The translations under genes were made by a program, and so were the position numbers. From Spirometra erinaceieuropaei (Eukaryota > Platyhelminthes > Cestoda > Diphyllobothriidea > Diphyllobothriidae), in contig CACRXP010000994.1 of the NCBI GenBank assembly GCA_902702965.1, forward strand, positions 121,434 through 185,433: a stretch of DNA of 64,000 nucleotides, given 5' to 3'. Below, in pieces: positions 20,411 through 31,920 of this stretch (its first letter is position 1; the number at the start of each line of letters is the position of its first letter). Under the pieces are notes generated by a model. That model searched no databases. It saw only the letters and a list, made by a program, of their open reading frames with translations, and was not told the origin of the DNA.

Positions 20411-23215
20411 CGTTGCACGCGTATGAGCCTTGCTGGATTAGCGATAGACTAGGTTCTATTAACGACCGTTAACAAATTAAAAGCAAGCTTGTCGTGCTGT
20501 ATAAGCTCACTGACGTCCTCGACTATGCGGACAATGCCACAGGTACGCAAGCAGCAAACTCATACGGTGACCTGTCGGCTTGAATTTGTCGACGGCGCTG
20601 CTGTTTTTTTCTTATTCACTTACAGACAAATCAGGGGAAGATAAGACTACTCCCCGACAACAAACCTGGTGCAGCTACCTCAGTTACCCTTTGTATCATC
20701 CAAATAAATTAACGGAGGAATAGAGTTCTGAATCTGAGTAGCAAGAGTGGTTATTTCTAAACCTCAGGATTCCCTCTGGAAGCGGAGAAGTACATTTAGA
20801 CGGGCTCTGCCCACAAAGACAGTGCAGACTGAAGTAGTTCGGTCTTCTTTTACCTGCTGTCCACCATCAATCTTATTTCAACGCGAGACCCGAAGGACAC
20901 AGGGCAACGTTCTGCTGGCCGTGGCAAGAATGATTGAAGGCTACGTGAAAATGACCTCGTAGCGACCCAACTCCGAGCGCATGTTGCAAATCTGAGGCCC
21001 TCGCGACTACTTGTACGTGCGCAACTATTTCTGGCTTGTTTTCGGCCAATGTCGGCTGTCCAGACTGGCCAATTATCTTCGAGCCTGACTTCGACGTTAC
21101 CTTATTGGACGATTGCTCCACCGCCCCTCACTCGGTCTCCGATATTCCGGCGCCGAACGTTCGGTCCTCGCAAATGACCAGACATCTATTTATTTTACAG
21201 GGGTGTCTTTGAATGTTGGTAACTGAGGCTGGTGAATGAACACGAACCGGATACTTTCAAACATCGGAACGAGCACTACAATCTACACCAATTTGCGCGG
21301 CTGGAACTACAGTCGAGCTTTTTAAATTAAATTCATAATTTCTCCCCCCATTTCTCCATTTAACACTCTTCTGTCCTAGCACAGGAAACCGATTACTTGG
21401 TTATCCGAAGCTGCAGTTTTCTTTCTTGTTTGTTTGCATTAATTTAATATTATGGAAGAACATGAAACTGTTGTGAACTATTCGCTTGCACTGCCCGGAG
21501 ATGTTTTAGCTAGTTCTTTAAAGAAATTTTTGTCTATTTAAATAGTGAAGACGTACTCCCTTTCGCTCTCTCCCAAAAATTAACTACATAGTCTGGAACA
21601 GAAAAAGTTCGCCACTTAGTCTCTAGGGGGGATACGTGCTGACTCTTCAGACTGCAGTATCCCAGCATCGCTATCTACTGCGCGGACAACCACCAGCTGC
21701 GGCTTGGGCTAACTTGAACCCTTTGGCAGTCGTTTAGTTCAGATCTCAGTAGGGTGGGCAACGTGGAAACTACTCAATGGGCAAGAATCCGATGGCTCGG
21801 CGGTCGCGGATGACGACACTGACGTGCACCACATCTCTGACTTGCTCGTGGACTTGTTAATTGTCAAGACGACTTGTGCCGCACCTACCTGTCCTTCTCT
21901 CAGCAACCATCCTTCTTCGATGCTAAGCCGTAGTGAAGACGGTCGGAGACATTGTGGTGGCCTAAACATCCAAACAGCCAGTCCACACGTGCTACACTCT
22001 CATTTTGTGTGCAGGTCTACAGTTGGGAACTCGGATCTTGCTTTGTTGAGAAGTCATTGTAGGCTATATTAAAAAGGAGAACTACCGTCTCTCACCCGAT
22101 TCTGAAGAGCTTTGATTTACCCTGTCAGTCGGCAGCACTCAAGACCACGACCAATGATATTTTACCGTTCGCTGATACACTACTTGATATTTTTCAGTCA
22201 CACATTTTGAAACGTTCACTATTTCTGCCGCCCGACGTAAGCACTTACACCCGTATAGTTTTACAACACTTTTCATGTCACCACTTTTTTCAAAAATATA
22301 GGATGATACATATAGGGACTTCGAAGGTACATGCCTATATTTCCCTCAAATAAACTGAGCTGAACTGAACTAGTGGTGCGTCCAGACGAGGGAGATCCGA
22401 CAGCTCTTCCAGCGATAGGATCATCTTCTTTTTCATTTTCTTCTTCTTCTTTTTCACCTGAACTGCTTCCTGCAACTTGCCTATTAGCTTCCATCGACAA
22501 TAGTGCGCCGTTATAAACTAAAGCACGCCTGGTTTTTTATAGTGCGAAATGCGCTGAGCTGGTGTGGGGATGAATTACTCCTTCCTTACCCATGCACCAA
22601 TCGACTGCCCGCGTCCGTTTACCAATTGGATCGGGTGCAGGGGCTGACGTGGTAGAAAAAAAAATTAACCGCCCAGAGAGTGTCGTGCGTATGTGCAGCA
22701 GTAGATGAGGCCTCGCGCGCATTCAGCGCAGCCCGATAAACGCGTGGAGCGAGAAGCCATACCGCTGTTTTTGTTTACTGTGCCTCTAGTGCAACCAATT
22801 TAGCGGGCTTAAAACATACACGATGAACAGACGCAAATTTTTTTTGTTCATAAGCCCATGCATTATTCACGAAAAAACTTTTATTGACAAGACACATGAC
22901 GACAAAGTCGTGATGGTTGCTGGGACGATTGCAACACGACCCTCGGTCAGGTGGATGACAAAGTTATCCCAACGGCTTGCAACTTTCAAGACTACAACTT
23001 TCGATGTACTTTAATAGTTTAAGAAATCGTTAGATGCGTCATGATAAGTAAATATCGCGCAGGCTTGGCCATACACAAGCCGTTGATATTTGTGGGAATG
23101 GACGTGTAGCTAAATTCTTCACCTCACTCAAACCAAGCTCTTGCTTTCTCTGGCACAATGATCCGGCTGTTTTTGAGGTATAGCGTTATATACTACTCCA
23201 TACCAATATTAACTC
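20411..23215. other. Long stretch without recognisable gene
   Basis: Only frames up to 82 codons, without motifs. A short TTC-rich tract lies near 22430-22457. I see no transposon ends. Confidence 0.4.
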
Positions 23216-23219
23216 CATA

Positions 23220-24077
23220 TTTCCAGGAATTACATTTACTTTGGAAACAGAGGTCGATGGACAACTCCCATTCCTGGATGTCCTTGTACGTCGAAAAACC
23301 GATGGATCACTCCAGACATCAGTTTATCGCAAAGAGGCGTATTCAGAGGTCATCATACACTTTGAGAGTAACCACCCTGTCTCTCACAAACGGAGTACAG
23401 TCTACAGCCTTCTGAATCGAGCTAAAACCCACTGCTCTGACGAAACAAGTTATCGAGCAGAAATGAAATACCTCTACAAACTGTTCTCCCAAAATGGGTA
23501 CCCGCATGACTTTATACGTCAATGTATGAGGTACCAGCAACTCAAGGGAAAAGGTATTTCCAATGCTACGGCCACTCAGGCAGCAAAACAAACCACATGG
23601 CGAACTCTCCCATACGTCAAAAATGTATCTGAACTTGTCGAAAGACAATTGAAAAAGTACCAGATACACGTAGCACACCAGCCGGCAACTACCTTACGCA
23701 CACAGCTTGTGCACCCTAAGGACAGGGTCGGCTACCTTGAAAGAAAAGGTGTCGTCTACAAAATCCCGTGTTCTAGTTGTGATGCCGTTTATTGTGGCCA
23801 AACTGGGAAATTTGTCTCAACCCGTTTACATGAGCATCAGTTAGCGGTGAAGAGACGCGACCATTTATCCCAGGTGGCCATGCACACACTAGACACTGGG
23901 CATAAATTCGCATGGGAGAACACTCGCATTGTTGGCGCCTGCCAATCAAGAAAAGGCCGCGAATTCCTGGAAGCAATGCACTCAGATGAGGCATGCATCA
24001 ACCGGCATATCGATTTAGATGCCACATACAAAATCGTTAAGGACAGATTCAAACTGAGTCAGCCAATCCCGAGATGA
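23220..24077 (+). pseudogene. PLE protein, C-terminal part with intact GIY-YIG
   Basis: The open frame runs from FPGITFTLETEVDGQLPFLD (just after RT motif C in a full PLE) through HPVSHKRSTVYSLLNRAK, LPYVKNVSELVERQLKKYQI and HPKDRVGY to a complete GIY-YIG domain: VVYKIPCSSC, YCGQTGKFVSTRLHEHQ, GHKFAWENTRIVGA, REFLEAMHSDEACINRHIDL. The frame is open for about 285 codons and ends in TGA at 24075-24077. RT motifs A-C and the N-terminus are missing, so it is a 5'-truncated insert. The endonuclease half is unusually well preserved for this window. In living PLEs this domain nicks the target and primes reverse transcription. Confidence 0.85.
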
Positions 24078-24240
24078 CAATCTTAACCAATCACTGACTC
24101 CTTTTGCTAGACTCAGGGTAAAAGTTAATTGTTTTTGCACACCCATTGTCTGAAGACGAGCTGGGGAACCAGTCTCGAAAATTCACAATAAAATTTTGCT
24201 GTTTCCCAAAGAACTTCATCTTTCTAATTATATTTCTTGG
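24078..24240 (+). repeat. PLE 3' end with hammerhead-like motif
   Basis: Follows the stop codon of the PLE at 23.2-24.1 kb. It contains the GTCTGAAGACGAGCTGGGGA-ACCAG block, GTCTCGAAAATT, then ACAATAAAATTTTGCTG and CCCAAAGAACTTC. Closely similar ends occur at 55755-55830 (plus), about 56060-56165 (minus) and 56535-56640 (plus). Confidence 0.75.
24150..24182 (+). ncRNA. Hammerhead-like core in PLE 3' end
   Basis: CTGAAGA matches CUGANGA exactly and GAAA is intact at 24177-24180. Between them GAG-CTGG, loop GGAA, CCAG-T-CTC can form stem II. One unpaired C lies between CTGAAGA and the stem, which is not canonical. I could not establish stems I and III by eye. Of the cores seen here this is the most complete. 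Confidence 0.45.
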
Positions 24241-24421
24241 GATGCCTGTTTTTCAATTTATACATATATGTATGGATATAAGCGAAACTGATGACCCCAG
24301 GTGTTGAGATGGTAGGCGAAGATAAAGAGATTTCAGGGGAGGATGGTTTATTCATCTAACGCTTCACACTTATACTTCAGCGCATCATTGGAAATAGGCA
24401 AAAAGAGAAAATACATGTAAT

Positions 24422-24872
24422 GGTAGGGGGCGCTCACCGATCGTCCATACGGAACTCACTCGTTCCGTTGTGCCTTAAGGGCTCTCTCTCGAGCCCAACC
24501 AGCAGCCGCACAGCGGCGCATGATATATAGGCAGAATGCACATTACCGACAAAGATAAGGAGACTGGAATGGCCATTTCTGGCTTATTAGCCGTCGTCAG
24601 CCAGCCATACCCAAGCCCGATGTGTGGAACACCCGAGCCTCGAACTCGCGACCTGTAGGATCGGAAGTCCACGTCTCTACCCAGCGGGCCACGAGCTAGT
24701 TGCCCTGTCGGTTTTCGATCGGGAATATACAATGGTAGGGGGCGCTCACCGATCGTTCATACGGAACTCACTCATTCCGTTGTGCCTTAAGGGCTCTCTC
24801 TCTCGAGTCCAACCATCAGCCGCACAGCGGCGCATGATATATAGGCAGAATGCATATTACCGACAAAGACAA
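24422..24872 (-). mobile_element. tRNA-derived SINE, one full unit plus a partial unit
   Basis: The blocks GGTAGGGGGCGCTCACCGAT occur at 24423 and again at 24734, a period of 311 bp. The tRNA-like head on the minus strand (about 24640-24715) has an A-box-like TGGCCCGCTGG and a B-box-like GAGTTCGAGGC. Body markers are AATGGCCATTTCTGGCTTAT and CACAACGGAACGAGTGAG (inverted). Confidence 0.8.
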
Positions 24873-24876
24873 CAAT

Positions 24877-25212
24877 TATTGCCTATATATCATGCGTCGC
24901 TGTGTGGCTGATGGTTGGACTCGAGAGAGGGAGAGAGAGAGAGCCCTTAAGGCACAACGGAACGAGTGAGTTCCGTATGAACGATCGGTGAGCGCCCCCT
25001 GCCATTGTATTTTTCCCGATCGAAAACCGACAGGGCAACGGGCTCGTGGCCCGGTGGGTAGAGGAGTGTACTTCCAATCCAACAGGTCGCGGGTTCGAGG
25101 CTCGGGTGTTCCACACTTCGGGCTTGGGTACGGCTGGCTGACGACGGCTAATAAGCCAGAAATGGTCATTCCAGTCTCCCTTGTCTTTGTCGGTAATATG
25201 CATTCTGAAAAT
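24877..25212 (+). mobile_element. tRNA-derived SINE, inverted relative to its neighbour
   Basis: The forward unit faces the minus-strand copy at 24733-24872, so about 135 bp on each side of 24874 form a near-palindrome. Its tRNA-like head (about 25043-25105) includes TGGCCCGGTGGGTAGAGG and GGGTTCGAGGC. Confidence 0.8.
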
Positions 25213-25490
25213 ACATGTCTTGCATAGGTTGGTATGCATAGCCCCGAAAATAACCACCCATTCGGCTTCGACAGGACAGAAGTAATCGGCCGAGCTGAAA
25301 GCAAGATGGCGAGAAAGATAATCGAAGCCTGGCAATTCATCGTCAACCCGATCAACTGTGCGATCGACCTACCGACGCCATACGAGGCCGTCAGACACCA
25401 CTTAGCAGGAAAGGAGGGCCAAGGAGAAGAGAGAACGACGGAACTGTCGGTAGTGAGTAAGGAAGCCTTAGTTAAGCCATGTATTTCCAC
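25213..25490 (+). pseudogene. PLE protein, extreme C-terminus
   Basis: The frame contains HPFGFDRTEVIGRAESKMAR, KIIEAWQFIVNPINCAIDLP and TPYEAVRHHL. This matches the PLE block after the GIY-YIG core (GHxFxW, REFLEAW, SINRHIDLPxxY). The rest of the protein is replaced by SINE sequence on the left. Confidence 0.75.
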
Positions 25491-25611
25491 TTTCTATCTA
25501 ACGCCGATGGTGCGCCCAAGTATGAGTGTGAAACGTCAGATGAATAAACCATCCTCCCCAGAGATTTCTTTTCCTTCTCTTTCCACATATATAAATATAT
25601 AATGGCACTAT

Positions 25612-25815
25612 CGACAAAATAAGACTGAAGTGGCCACTTGAGGCTTATTGGCTGTTGTCAGTCAGCCACACTCATCCTCGTGGTATGCAACCTCTGGGGC
25701 TCGATGCTACGACCTATTGTTTTGAAGTCCAGCGCCCTAACCACTGAGCCATGGGTTCGTTGTTCTGTCGATCGCACGGTAAGCTAATGGACGCGGACCT
25801 GTTCATACGATATTC
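25612..25815 (-). mobile_element. Diverged tRNA-derived SINE
   Basis: Minus-strand head at about 25690-25757 with A-box-like TGGCTCAGTGG and weak B-box-like GCATCGAGCCC. The body GCCTCAAGTGGCCACTTC aligns with the SINE body GGCCATT region. More diverged than the 24-kb copies. Confidence 0.6.
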
Positions 25816-25829
25816 ATCCTCAATTAGGC

Positions 25830-28415
25830 GAGACTCACTTTGCAGAAATCATCCGAAAAGTCGTAAGGAAAGCTCCATTTTCTGGAAATCGTATCAGAGA
25901 CCTAAAACATCCAACACCACACAGCGGCTTTAGGCTTCGCGAACCAAGCTGTGTATTTGAGATGTGCGCATTTTTGCGGCCAATGGAAATGGCTGTCAAA
26001 TTCCCGTGTGAATTGGAGCTCCAATCCCAACCACATCGATCTTCCGCTCTCCTACCAAACTCTGTTGGAACAATTCTACATAGCTGACTCCGGCTACTCA
26101 TCAACTGAAAGCAACTGTAAATACTGCCCACTTGGCATTGCATCCGCTTTTTTCGGACGACAGAATACGTGGATACATGAACGTTCTGCCCCCAGAATTA
26201 CACAGTCTTTCCTTCCTTCTCCAGTCTTTGCCTTAACAGGCAGGTTTTAGGCTTACTAAAAGCCCCCCCTATCTCTCTCTTTCCTGACGGAAACAATGCC
26301 TTTTTGAGCTGATTTCTCTGGGCCTTCGCCCACACCTTAGAGACCGTCGTTCTGTCCGTTGGAAGAGGCCATGTCTTTAACCTGAATGGAGGGAAAAAAT
26401 TGCACCCCCAAAAATATACGCCTGCCTAAGCGTCACCATGGCAACAAAACTAGGCCAAAGGAGAGACATCTCGGTGACCGAAGGAAGTGGGCTATCCCTA
26501 GGGAAGGATTGCTTGCTAGTGAAGGGTAGGCATGCGCCCCGGAGCATATTTTTGGCCCAAGACGTTGTCCGGGCAACGAGTACATTTTGTTAGAAGGCAG
26601 GACAGGCCATTGTCGGGCCTGTTTCACTTGCATGCACTGTCTCAGTGCGCGCTGGTGGAGTCACTGACAAGATGTTCCCTCTCCTGACCTACCAGGACAC
26701 TGTGAGCCAGAAGCTGCCCACGTAAAATGTAAACGTTCGGAGCAGTGAAGCAGAACCTCAGAGGAAATGACCGGAGCGATTTTATCCCCTGGGCTTTTTG
26801 CAAAATGCCTACGTAAACTGGGCCGAATGCTTTAGAAGGCTCAGCCGGACATATTCAGGTTTATGGCATTTGTGTGACCTCCAGATCTCTCTCTAGGTGC
26901 CCAACTGACGATTAAGTTGACCCAAGCAAACTAAGAGCTGTTACAAAGAAAGCCCGCCTTGTATTTTGTTAGATAAAGCCTTGTCCTTGTTTTGCACTCA
27001 TTCCGTGGTGAACATCGTCTTTCGAGGCGGCAAAGCTTTTGAGAGCCCGGCTCAGCCGTTAGGGGTTTAGTAAGACTGGCTATACACACTGAAACTTGGT
27101 GTATATATAGCTTGAGGTGGTACCCCGGTCAGCGAATGTTTAAAATTAGACAGTTTTTTCCTTCCCCCACCCCCCCATGGGCATTTCCTTGCAAACTGTA
27201 GCATAAATCCCCCTCCTTTTTCCTTTGTGCTCATCTGCCCCACCGTTCACCTACAAAGTCCGCACGTCCCTGTAAAAAGGAAAAATCTCGATAAAACTGA
27301 TCATTCCCACGATATCGAAATTCGCACTTTGGCTCTTATCGAGCCGCAGTTTTCTGATTATTTTCCCAATTTTTTTTCAAAGCTCAAAATAAAAGCACAG
27401 CATTTCTGTCCTCTACCCAGTAATGGGCACCTGGCTGACTACAGAAGGCCTCAATTTGTTTTTTTTTCAGTTCAGCCAGTGACGATCCAGTGATGCTTTG
27501 ATGTCGAATTCCCAGGTGCCTATGTCGGTTCAAACATCCTCGGCAGTATCCTTGAAGGTCATCGGCAGTTTTCTTTTTCACTCATCCATGGACGTTTTTC
27601 TGCTCTGTTAGAGACGTCCGTACGCCTATCCTGACTTCTTTAACTTTTAGTACGACTTCGCAGAATTTACAGGACAGTTAATTACCTACCTGCCAGAGTC
27701 ACCGTCCCTTGATTGTTCGTGTTATATATTGATGCACTCTGCCGGTTACACATACACAAAGTCTCCCGTTAACTGCTGGCCGGGCAACCTGCATTCTGCG
27801 CTTGCCTAAGGCCGTGGTGTCTTGGAAACAGTCAACTACCTGAGCTACGAAGCTGCAGCCGGGGGCCATGAGTTTAATCCCACTTTGGTCAATCTGTTTT
27901 CTTTGCACTCGACAGATCTGCGTGGAGGTGGTGCCAGTCTTCGAAGAAATTGTCCTCCACGTTGGCAGGACCTGTTATTGAGGATGCCTCATGGTCATGA
28001 AACGGTCGTTGTTCTGCTGACAAATGTGAGATGCGTTAACTAAAGCACTTGCGGATGAAGTCCATTAGGGCGCACAACCCAAGAAAGCCAAAACGTAAAC
28101 GGACACTAACAGCGTTGCTTGGTTAAAACAAACGGACGGCAAAGTAAGGCTTGCTAGAAAAGCAAAGGACTATGGTAATCAGAGTGAAAATGCGATATCA
28201 AATTGCCTTTCAATAATGGCATTTTCAATTGACTGCCGTTAATATCGACTGTCTGCCGTAAAATTCACCAGCTATGTAGGTTAAATGATAAGCACATTCT
28301 TATTGCCGTATCTAACCGGATGACGTTTATGGACAAACCAGTGGAAGCCAAAAGCCATTAAAAATATAAAATTTGGGTGAGCATCGTGGAGCTTTCAGAA
28401 GGAGCGACTGTATAC
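25830..28415. other. Stretch without recognisable gene
   Basis: Frames up to 102 codons without motifs. Poly-pyrimidine patches occur near 26260-26285 and 27160-27225. Nothing mobile recognised. Confidence 0.4.
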
Positions 28416-28417
28416 CA

Positions 28418-28660
28418 ACTATACTAACTGCCTATGCTAACTAACTAACTGAACTGACGGACTACCAACTAACCAACTAAACTAACTCACCTGTTAACTA
28501 AACTAACTCACTAACTGACCATACTAATTCACTGACTAAACTAACGGACTTACAACTAACTAATTAGATTAACTAACTAACCAAACTAAACTAGACTAAA
28601 CTAAACTAACTAAATAACTACCCTATTAACTATAAAAAGTAACTAACTACATGAACAACT
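28418..28660. repeat. Degenerate (CTAA)n tetranucleotide tract
   Basis: About 240 bp made mostly of AACTAACTAACT-like units with point changes and small insertions. A classical imperfect microsatellite. Confidence 0.85.
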
Positions 28661-29990
28661 TGACTAAAGTTTGAGCGATCTGCGTGACACTTTCAAAGCG
28701 GGTAACCATATACTAACTTCTTACTTCACCGACTTTCTTAATGACATCCTCATGATCTCTCAGTGATTGGAAGTATCACCAAAAACAATTTCATAGAAGT
28801 TAAACTCAAGAATGGTCCCAGAAGCCGTCGCAGCTCGCGTGAAAATGTTCTGCAAATCACTCTTAAGCACTCTGGAACTCGTCTGCTTATCGCTTTTTTA
28901 ATTACTCGCGACAAATGCAGTGATTTCGTCCTAAATGACAACAATGGGCCTAGCATCTCGCCAGTCTGCCACCCCCCCCCCAGGAGAAGATGTGTTCCAC
29001 ATTCACCTACAGTAAATATGGTACTAAATGAAGTGTTGGTAAGGCTTGATCTTGCAGCCGCACTTGATGCATGTCGTACGGTCAGTCTATTGAATTATTT
29101 TTGAGTAGAGGAGATACGTTAACACAGCGTCACTGGCACTGTCAGGACGGAGTGCATACTGAACTATCTTCCAGTTGACCACGCGGTCACTTTCCTTCCT
29201 AATCCAGCTAGTAATTAGGCTTCGTGTGCCAACGGCTCTACTCCCTCCCGATCCCACTCTAGTGAGTGCGTACGGACAGGTTGCGTCGCCGAAGGTGCTT
29301 CAGCGGGGTGCTCCGTGCGCGTTTCCTTTAAGAAAAATCCCGCTGACGTTTTCAACAGAAGTTTACTAATGAATTACATATGCCAGACAACCTCTCGGCG
29401 AGGGAGCGTTGCTTAGGAATATACATGACCTGGGCTTGCGAAAGGCGCAGGATATCCGTTTCCGTGCGCTGCTTTTCTCCTGCACATTCGCCTACGTTTA
29501 CAGTATCAGCGTTATTGATCAGCTTGTCGGTCCGTTTGCTGAGATGTGCCTTAGGAAAGTTCTCCAAATTTTCTTAACCTCTTTCAGGAGGGCTTTCGAG
29601 CACATACACGCCGCCGAATGCGGTACCATTCCACCGCTGTGGTGCGGTTAACGGCCACGGAAGTCGCACACCTAATGACTCCAGTCCCTTCGAGAAAAGC
29701 CAGACAGGTTTTCACTGCCCTATTTAGTTTCAGCATGTTTTTGCCAAACATCGTTCCAGTCCAAATCGGTACCTCCATATATTCCGAAAATAGGAGGTCA
29801 GTGTAAGAGCAGTTTTTTTTACCGCAGACCCAATCGTTAAGATGAGTGCATTTCAAGTTTTCTTGGCCTGTGAGAGCAGTTTAGGTCGGGTTGAGTTTAT
29901 TTACTGCGCTCAATCAAGAACCTGTAAGATGTGCCTATAGTTGCAACCTAGTACCATTTGTTTTGTATCGACCGCATCTAAAACCATACC
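28661..29990. other. Stretch without recognisable gene
   Basis: A 113-codon frame at 28763-29104 and shorter frames on both strands show no motif, so none is called. Confidence 0.4.
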
Positions 29991-31030
29991 TACTTGGGTA
30001 TGCTGGCAGACCTAACCCTACCTCCATCTGTATGCTGTCGTAATACTTGCAATGTCGTTGGTCTGCGGCATTGGCTTAAACGTTACGGTCGCTACGTTGA
30101 TGATATCTTTGCGATTAAAACCACAGAAACCGACGTTGCTGCCCTCCTAAATGCTGTAAACCGAGCACATCCGTCGATCAAATTCACGTTGGAGATGGAA
30201 TCGGCCGGTCCGCTTTTTTCTTAGATGTCCTTCTAAACAGGAGATCTGACGGTAGCATCCGACGGAACGTCTATCGGAAGAAAACCTTGTCTGGACAATA
30301 CACAAACGTCGATAGTTTCGTACCTCTCCAATAAACAAACAAAATCTAGTCAGATGTTTGGCACAAAGAGCTAAAAGGATTTGTTCAACAGGTAGTATCG
30401 AGGAGGAACTCAGAAAAATCCAGGACTTGCTTCGCGAAAACGGGTATCCTGACAGGTTCATTGCAAAAAACCTTGCCGAACGACCCGCAAAACTCACCAC
30501 ACTGACCGCCGAAAAAAACGCTTTTCCTCAAAGTCCCTTTCCAAGGACACGCTGAGAGTGAACTCCTAAGAAGACGTCTTGACCAATCTGCCTCGGGAAC
30601 CTTCCTAGCAGCAAGGGTTCAAATATCATTATCTACTAACCCTATTTTACGCGGAGAAGGCAAGGCTGCTACCTCAAACCGCCTCAATGTGCATCTACTC
30701 ATTCACTTGCTCCTGTGGAGCAGGTTATATTTTTCGCACGAGTCGGTACCTTTCCAAAAGAATACGAGAGCACCTTCTCACATGGCTGGCAAAAAGTGAA
30801 AGTAGGAGAATAGACAGCGCCATCTTTGCGCATGCAGTGGAGTCAGGGCATCGTATGGACCCCGCTGAAGCATTTGGTGGGATTTATAAGGTCCCCTCGA
30901 GCTACTCTAAACTACTGGACCAGCGCCTGTTAGCAACAGCAGAAGCGACCGCCATCAGGTTACGAAAATCGACCCTATGCGCCCAAAAGAACCTTGTTCA
31001 GACTCCGCGCTTACCTTAGTCGAAGGTTGA
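29990..31030 (+). pseudogene. PLE reverse transcriptase / GIY-YIG, broken
   Basis: RT motif C is RYVDDIFAIKTTETD near 30093-30137, followed by HPSIKFTLEMES. Homology continues through the linker (RAKRICSTGSIEEELRKIQD) in another frame, then a GIY-YIG-type start SFTCSCGAGYIFRTSRYLSK with RIREH, and AVESGHRMDPAEAF. At least two frameshifts and several stops separate these blocks. RT motifs A and B were not found, so the copy is 5'-truncated. Its middle part is about 88% similar by eye to 16359-16800. Confidence 0.8.
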
Positions 31031-31205
31031 CTAAACATATACAACTTTCTGCGCCCTTCCGCTCTTCCCTAGCCTGTATTTTAAGAAGTAACTTTAATCG
31101 ATTTTTTTACTCACCGTACCCCGTCCTATATAACTGTACTGGCCTGACGAGAAGTTATCGAAAGCAATGTTCGCTCGCCACCTTTTCTTCTGAATTGCCA
31201 TATTA
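31031..31205 (+). repeat. 3' end of the 30-kb PLE
   Basis: The same sequence is found inverted at 16226-16358, so it is the element's 3' terminal region. It includes TGCGCCCTTCCGCTCTTCCC and CTGGCCTGACGAGAAGTTAT. Confidence 0.7.
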
Positions 31206-31920
31206 CCCTCATGAAAGCAGTCCTTCTTCTTGCAAATACTGCCAACTGTGAGGCGAATTGATTGCCTCCCGCACTTTGTAGACTCCATGGGCTCGTCCAA
31301 CTGCGCGGTTTGCTCGCTTAAGGTCTGCAAATGAACTAATTAAAATATTTACTCATCAGGATTGCGTACAGCCGCTTTGAAAACCCTCGGAACTGCGCAA
31401 TAAATTAGCACTCTCCGTCCCGTTCAACAAATGACTTCACGGTTTTATGGGACACTACTTCCCTATGGGTCTTCCTCTCTTAAATTAAAGATTCCACGGC
31501 ATTCTTGTGTTGCTTCAATTGCATTACAGTTTCCCATGGTCATTTCTTCGCTTTATTCTAATCCCTTGTCTTGATCACCCATCATTTTCTTTGAGCATTT
31601 TGCGGAACGACGTTGGCAGTTCGTTCCCACTTCCCATTCGTGGACAGCTTTCTCGTTGCATTGTTTCTTCGTACCCCATACGCTCCGGTGGCTTCTGAAA
31701 ACTATTCTACATACACCTTTTAATTTTTATATTACGCATTCGAAGTTCACATCTCTCAAACTACCTTCGATTTCTCGAATGTGACTCCCCTTGACTTCCA
31801 ACATTTCCGCCTTTCCCCTGACCTGCCCTAAGCCCCCCCCCTCCCCCCAAAACCCTACTACCCTCATTCCCGCCTTTCAGGCGCCTTGGGTTTCCTTACC
31901 GCCAGTTGGGCTGCAGGGCC
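31206..31920. other. Stretch without recognisable gene
   Basis: No motif-bearing frame. C-rich patches near 31831-31850. Confidence 0.4.

Larger units (their letters stand above)
24322..25605 (+). mobile_element. Decayed PLE with inverted termini, filled with SINEs
   Basis: The reverse complement of about 24322-24392 matches 25497-25570: GTGTGAA, CGTTAGATGAATAAACCATC (CGTCAGATGAATAAACCATC at the right), CTCCCC and AGATTTCTTT-like blocks. Inside are SINE copies (24422-25212), then the last coding part of a PLE. The left terminus is inverted relative to the right one, as in the other PLE copies here. Confidence 0.7.

Noticed and set aside
24475..25490. Minus-strand ORFs up to 204 codons
   Set aside because: They read through SINE bodies and tRNA-like heads. 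The same peptide pieces reappear at 45.0-45.6 kb for the same reason.
28418..28660. CRISPR-like array
   Set aside because: The regular look is a degenerate CTAA microsatellite with no spacers.
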